Assembly (NCBI RefSeq): GCF_000002075.1
Contig: NW_004797529.1
Coordinates: forward strand, 76,247-140,246
Origin: Aplysia californica
Lineage: Eukaryota > Mollusca > Gastropoda > Aplysiida > Aplysiidae
Direction of reading: 5' to 3'
DNA: 64,000 nt
Below are positions 60,211-64,000 of the stretch, piece by piece (the stretch's first letter is position 1; every line of letters starts with the position of its first letter). A model generated the notes under the pieces. The model saw only the letters and a program-made list of their open reading frames with translations, searched no databases and was not told the DNA's origin. The position numbers and the translations under genes were made by a program.

Positions 60211-60563
60211 ACTATTTTAGGGTAAGATTTGTTCATTTTTAACATGATATGCGCAACTATCAGCGGCGGCAGCAGCGGCAGCAGCAATGTTTCTTTATTT
60301 ATTTTGGGATGAGACACATTCCAATGGAATTTTTTTTTTGGGGGGGGGGGGGAAGCAAAATGAGATGTTTGTTTTTTGGGGGGGTTTTTTTTGGGGGGGG
60401 GGGGGGGTTAGTTTTAGGCCTAGTTAGTACATGTAGTAGTACGACGCCCGCAACTGAAGGTCATATGAGCGCCAAGGGGTGGAGGTCAATATTATAGAAG
60501 TCCCTACAGGAAACCAGGTTTTTCTACTCACTTTTCTAGCTTCAACAGCAACAGCACAAGGTC
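60211..60563. other. No gene; poly-G tracts and a SINE end fragment
   Basis: Holds G runs near 60341-60352 and 60397-60407 and a reversed SINE terminus at 60441-60473 (GCAACTGAAGGTCATATGAG). The lost hAT right end may lie here. Confidence 0.5.
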
Positions 60564-60747
60564 CTGTCCCCGTGGTTTTATGCACCCCGCATAATTTAGT
60601 CAAATTTGATAATTTTTTTTGCATAATTTCTGATTTTTTTCCGTTATCATTATTTGTTAAAATTAACAGAATCGCACAATTTCACATTTTTGGGCTCAGT
60701 TTGCATTATAATTTCAGAATTTTTCTTGCATAAAACGGCGGGGACAG
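60564..60747. mobile_element. MITE family A, 184 bp
   Basis: Ends CTGTCCCCGTGGTTTTATGC and GCATAAAACGGCGGGGACAG are inverted repeats. Flanks AAGGTC and AAAGTC match at five of six. The interior has GCATAATTTAG and TTAACAGAATCGCACAATTT. No coding capacity. Confidence 0.85.
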
Positions 60748-60792
60748 AAAGTCTGCTTCGACTATCAAGGCACCCCGGAAGTAGCGGGAGTG

Positions 60793-60854
60793 AACGGGGT
60801 GCCCACTACGGATGGGATCGCCTCGGCCCGATCCAGCTGTAGTGGGCACCCCGT
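60793..60854. mobile_element. MITE family B, internally deleted
   Basis: CGGGGTGCCCACTACGGATG and its reverse-complement partner GTAGTGGGCACCCCG are present, but the central part of the 140-bp element is missing. Confidence 0.75.
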
Positions 60855-61533
60855 ATATATAAACATGACATAGGGCCTAAGAAGTAGAGGAAAATGACGA
60901 TAGATCTACTTAGAAAGGATAAGGAAAGAAAAAGTAGCAGTTTCCTGTTGCAGTTCAGGCACAGTTATGAGCATGGCATTGAGGAATCAGCCCATTTACA
61001 ATTCTATTGTATTGTGCATAAGAACACGTAATGTACTCCCTTCGGGAATGGCCTAAACTAAAGACACACTGAGATCATGTGATAGATCTAGATCTAGTAT
61101 ATCTAGATTCTAGATCTAGATCTATGCCCTACTAAAATCCAATCAAACCATTGAACTTTAAAAAAATCTTCTTACCTTTTGCTTAAACTTAAGCTGTAAC
61201 AATGGTTTATGGATTATTTTGGGGGAAAAAGACCAAGCATTGTTTTCTTTACATCTAGAATCTTGTGTCTAGGCCTCCTAAATTAAAAAATGTGTCACCA
61301 CACCATGGAAGTGAAGTCGTGGTATTCTCAGTATATATAATAAGGCCTACTATTGTGTCAGACTCTCGGACAGAATTTAGTGGGTTCTCGTCAATTTTTG
61401 GACATAAGCCTATATTGGTATTTGATACATGATGTATCGTCTAATTGCTCTTTTATTTTTTTACTTAAAGCTTGTTTATTTTTTTGCTTTTGATGAAAAA
61501 TAAACCCCTGCTTTGTTCGCGCTTAAAAAGAAA

Positions 61534-61589
<56 letters not shown>

Positions 61590-61739
61590 AACACACACAC
61601 ACACATACACACACACACAAATACACACACACACACACACACCAAAGAAAAAAAAAGCGATAAACTACTGTTGACAATTTCTATAGCAACAGTCACATTC
61701 TGTTTTCCGGTTTCAGAAGAAAGATGAAAATGTTATTAA
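60855..61739. other. No gene; TCTAGATC-rich patch and (CA)n
   Basis: Overlapping CTAGATCTAGA motifs at 61085-61125 and CA repeats at 61535-61642. Nothing else recognised. Confidence 0.5.
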
Positions 61740-61879
61740 TACAGGGTGCCCACTGGATAGGATTGGCCGATCGCTCGACTTGATCGCCTCAAAAACTCAA
61801 AAACAAACGTGTTTGTTTTCAGTTTCAGGCGATCGAGTCGGGCGATCGGCCCGATCCAGCCGTAGTGGGCACCCCGTAT
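61740..61879. mobile_element. MITE family B, 140 bp palindromic copy
   Basis: TACAGGGTGCCCACT at the left and AGTGGGCACCCCGTA at the right, with further pairing through GATCGCC/GGCGATC and AAACACG-type centre. Almost the whole element can pair with itself. Confidence 0.8.
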
Positions 61880-62230
61880 AGTTCTTCAAAGGAACAAGAT
61901 TCGATTTGTTAATGTGTTCTCAGATTGGCCAACTGCAGATAAAATGTGGCTGTTTTTTTCCGGCCTTTTTTTTTTTTTATCAAACTAAGTCTGAAGATTT
62001 TTAGTTTTAGCGCAGACATTCACAGGAGCCTTTGATCGTCTGGTCATTGAGAAGGAAGTGGAATACGAGAATAAACAAATTAAATCCTTTTACTTTTATA
62101 ATAGGTACAGAGTATCCTAAGAATTAAGTGGTCGGATAGAATAAGAAACGAAGAGCTGTGGGAAAGGACAGGACAAAATGATAAGTAGAAATAGGACTAA
62201 GAAAGTGGCGATGGAAGGGACTCACCCTAA
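61880..62230. other. No gene recognised
   Basis: Anonymous sequence between two MITE B copies. Confidence 0.45.
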
Positions 62231-62370
62231 TACGGGGTGCCCACTACGGCTGGATCGGGTCGATCACCCATTCGATCGCCTGAAACTGAAAGCAAACATG
62301 TTTGTTTTTGAGGAGATCGAGTTGGACAATCGGCACGATCAGCTGATCCCATCCGTAGTGGGCACCCGTA
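62231..62370. mobile_element. MITE family B, 140 bp palindromic copy
   Basis: TACGGGGTGCCCACTACGGC at the left and CCGTAGTGGGCACCCGTA at the right, with GATCGCCTGAAACTG internal. Same length as the 61740 copy; its centre is the reverse complement of that copy. Confidence 0.85.
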
Positions 62371-62461
62371 TTAGAAAGCCCAGCGGAAACATCACATTAC
62401 AGTACAGTCGCTGCATGGAACCCACAGGGAGCACGAGGCAGGGGTAGGTCGCGAGAAACAT

Positions 62462-62639
62462 CTGTCCCAGTGGTTTTATGCACCCCGCATAATTTAGCAA
62501 AATTTGATAAGTTTTTTCAGAATTTCTGATTATTTCCCTTACTATTCTGTGTCAAAATTAATAGAATCGCATAATTTCACATTTTTGGGCTCCGTTTGCA
62601 TAATTTCAGAATATTTCTTGCAAAAAACAACGGGGACAG
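62462..62639. mobile_element. MITE family A, 178 bp with perfect 6-bp target duplication
   Basis: CTGTCCCAGTGGTTTTATGC at the left and CAACGGGGACAG at the right. AAACAT flanks both sides exactly (62456-62461 and 62640-62645). Closely related to 60564-60747. Confidence 0.9.
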
Positions 62640-62778
62640 AAACATAGAGGAAATGTGAGGAAAGGGACATGAGAGAGATGACGCTCACTTGGAAGGATGG
62701 CCCAGGACAGAGATTGGATAAAATAATGGAAGGGCCTGTATATGTGGCCCTGCCAGGGGTGAAAGGCATTGATTTGAT

Positions 62779-62849
<71 letters not shown>
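62779..62849 (+). repeat. (GAT)n microsatellite
   Basis: About 23 GAT repeats; the poly-Asp, poly-Met and poly-His frames are artefacts. Confidence 0.98.
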
Positions 62850-63061
62850 GGTACAAAAATGATAAGAGTATTGGTTCTGCCTCAAACAATTATTGGATGC
62901 AAAAACAACTGGGTACATTTATTGCTTAACAGAAGCTATAAATTTTCTATTCCAGCACTCTCAACTTATGAAAATAATATTGTAGCTCAAACCAACCAAA
63001 GCAAGCCCCTTTAGGCGGAATTTAAAACTATTATGGCGGTTTTTAAGAATAACCTGGATTT

Positions 63062-63073
63062 GTTGACAGCAAC
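63062..63073 (+). promoter_or_regulatory. RFX X-box-like motif before DNAAF5
   Basis: GTTGACAGCAAC lies 18 bp before the start codon. It resembles the inverted X-box half-sites (GTNRCC, RGYAAC) with no spacer and one mismatch. RFX factors drive ciliary genes, and the adjacent gene is a ciliary assembly factor. The palindrome GCAACGCGTTGC overlaps it. Suggestive only. Confidence 0.3.
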
Positions 63074-63091
63074 GCGTTGCGACCAACAATC

Positions 63092-63722
63092 ATGGCGGCG
63101 ACCCACGAGAATTCCAGTGTTGTCTTACAAGGGATAGCCAGACATGTGAATTGTTTGGGTGAAGAAAACAGAAACACCAGAAAGAATGCTTTGCTTGGAA
63201 TACAGAAGGACACTGTCAAACGACGACCACCTCTTGATTCTCCAGACTTGCAGCTTGTATTCTCTGAAATTATGAAACCCCTTCTCAAAGCTTTTTCAGA
63301 TCCAGTGGAGAAGTGTCGAGAACTTTCCGTTGAGATGGTATTATCGTTTATGAGAAATGTTCCAACTTGTGAAAGTTATTTGTCTTATATCTTCCCTGTT
63401 CTTGTGCAAAGGCTTGGTCAGCAAGAAATCAGTGAGCCATCTGAAGAAATTCGACTGTTGCTTATTGAACTTGTGATGTTAATGGTCAAGTCCTCCAGTG
63501 CTAACATTGGTGTTTATGTTGATGATTGTGTGAGGATACTGCAAAGAACAATAGTTGACCCTTTTCCTGAAGTGAGAAAAGAAAGCTGTAAATGTGCATC
63601 ACTGCTAGCTAAATCTTCACCTCAATATTTCTACATGCAGTCTGAGAGTCTCGTCAAGCCCCTTCTCCTGACTCTTTCCCACCAGCATTCCAAAGTCAGA
63701 ACAATTGTCGTTGAAACAATAG
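63092..63722 (+). CDS. DNAAF5: Dynein axonemal assembly factor 5, first coding exon (partial)
   Basis: Exon 1 encodes 210 residues from MAATHENSSV and ends at an ATAG|GTAAGA donor in phase 1. The rest lies beyond the window; the human protein is about 855 residues. The sequence is a run of HEAT-type helix pairs. The strongest landmarks are FPEVRKESCKCASLLAKSSP and MQSESLVKPLL with LSHQHSKVR (residues about 155-205), which match the DPF..VR.ESC.CA...A and HMQSESLI.PL...SHQH.KVR blocks of HEATR2/DNAAF5. The protein acts in the cytoplasm in preassembly of axonemal dynein arms; human loss causes primary ciliary dyskinesia. The ATG at 63092 is chosen because it sits in a good context (AATCATGG) and the frame upstream has no earlier ATG. 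Confidence 0.92.
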
Positions 63723-64000
63723 GTAAGAAATAGGGTGATCTTGTAGTTCCATTCGTTAAAGTCCATGATCCATTTGTTTACATCGTGAGAAGAAATCCAA
63801 AAGTCTTGATGACCAAATAGGCAACACAAAGAACAGGGATGCAACCTAACTTCAAAACATCAAATTATGATGGTAAAATCCAGCCCCCCCCCCCCCCCCC
63901 TATTCTCCATGTTTTTATTAGGTCAGGGGGGCCCAAACCGCCGAAAAATAATGGGGGGGCTGCCAAAAAAGCGCCATTCTTTGCTTTAACTTTTTTTCTT
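63723..64000 (+). other. DNAAF5 intron 1, start
   Basis: Begins GTAAGA and contains a poly-C run near 63884-63900. No coding signal. It runs off the window. Confidence 0.8.

Noticed and set aside
62542-63014. Poly-Asp, poly-Met, poly-His and poly-Ser frames
   Set aside because: GAT microsatellite read in different frames.

Overview
This is eukaryotic, intron-rich, AT-leaning DNA crowded with transposable-element debris. The mix of LINE, SINE, Tigger, hAT and mariner-like remnants, a CsRN1-like Ty3/Gypsy fossil, GT-AG introns of 0.3-4 kb and many AGATCT/TCTAGA-rich patches suggests a lophotrochozoan, most likely a gastropod mollusc. That placement is an inference from style, not proof.

Three host genes can be assembled. 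(1) A minus-strand gene (coding exons 16796 down to 8048) encodes a protein of at least 567 residues made of five repeated modules resembling degenerate paired EF-hands; I do not recognise a named orthologue. (2) A plus-strand gene (22572-37716, nine coding exons, 334 residues) is an hnRNP A/B-D / squid-type RNA-binding protein with two RRMs, an RGG segment and a Gly/Tyr-rich tail. (3) The first coding exon of a DNAAF5 (HEATR2) orthologue, a dynein-arm assembly factor, lies at 63092-63722 and the gene continues beyond the window.

Layout: 1-2.7 kb, broken Ty3/Gypsy element with a possible LTR. 3.3-7.8 kb, palindromic tandem repeats, a foldback element and a LINE 3' end. 8-18.3 kb, the EF-hand gene. 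18.3-22.3 kb, SINEs, LINE tails and a TIR element. 22.4-38.3 kb, the hnRNP gene, whose introns hold a foldback family, a 100-N gap beside a copied segment, a hAT-like MITE and SINE copies. 39-47 kb, Tigger/pogo-like elements with a CACTA-like insertion, a TIR triplet and repeats shared with the left edge. 47-51.5 kb, mostly anonymous. 51.5-60.2 kb, a mariner relic, a hAT MITE and a large hAT element (ZMYM1/DUF4371-type transposase) broken by several insertions. 60.5-62.7 kb, two MITE families. 63-64 kb, DNAAF5.

The three host genes show no sign of acting as one system, and I found no gene cluster suggesting a new pathway. The most distinctive material is the EF-hand-like protein with non-canonical loops and several small terminal-inverted-repeat families whose ends and target duplications can be read directly.
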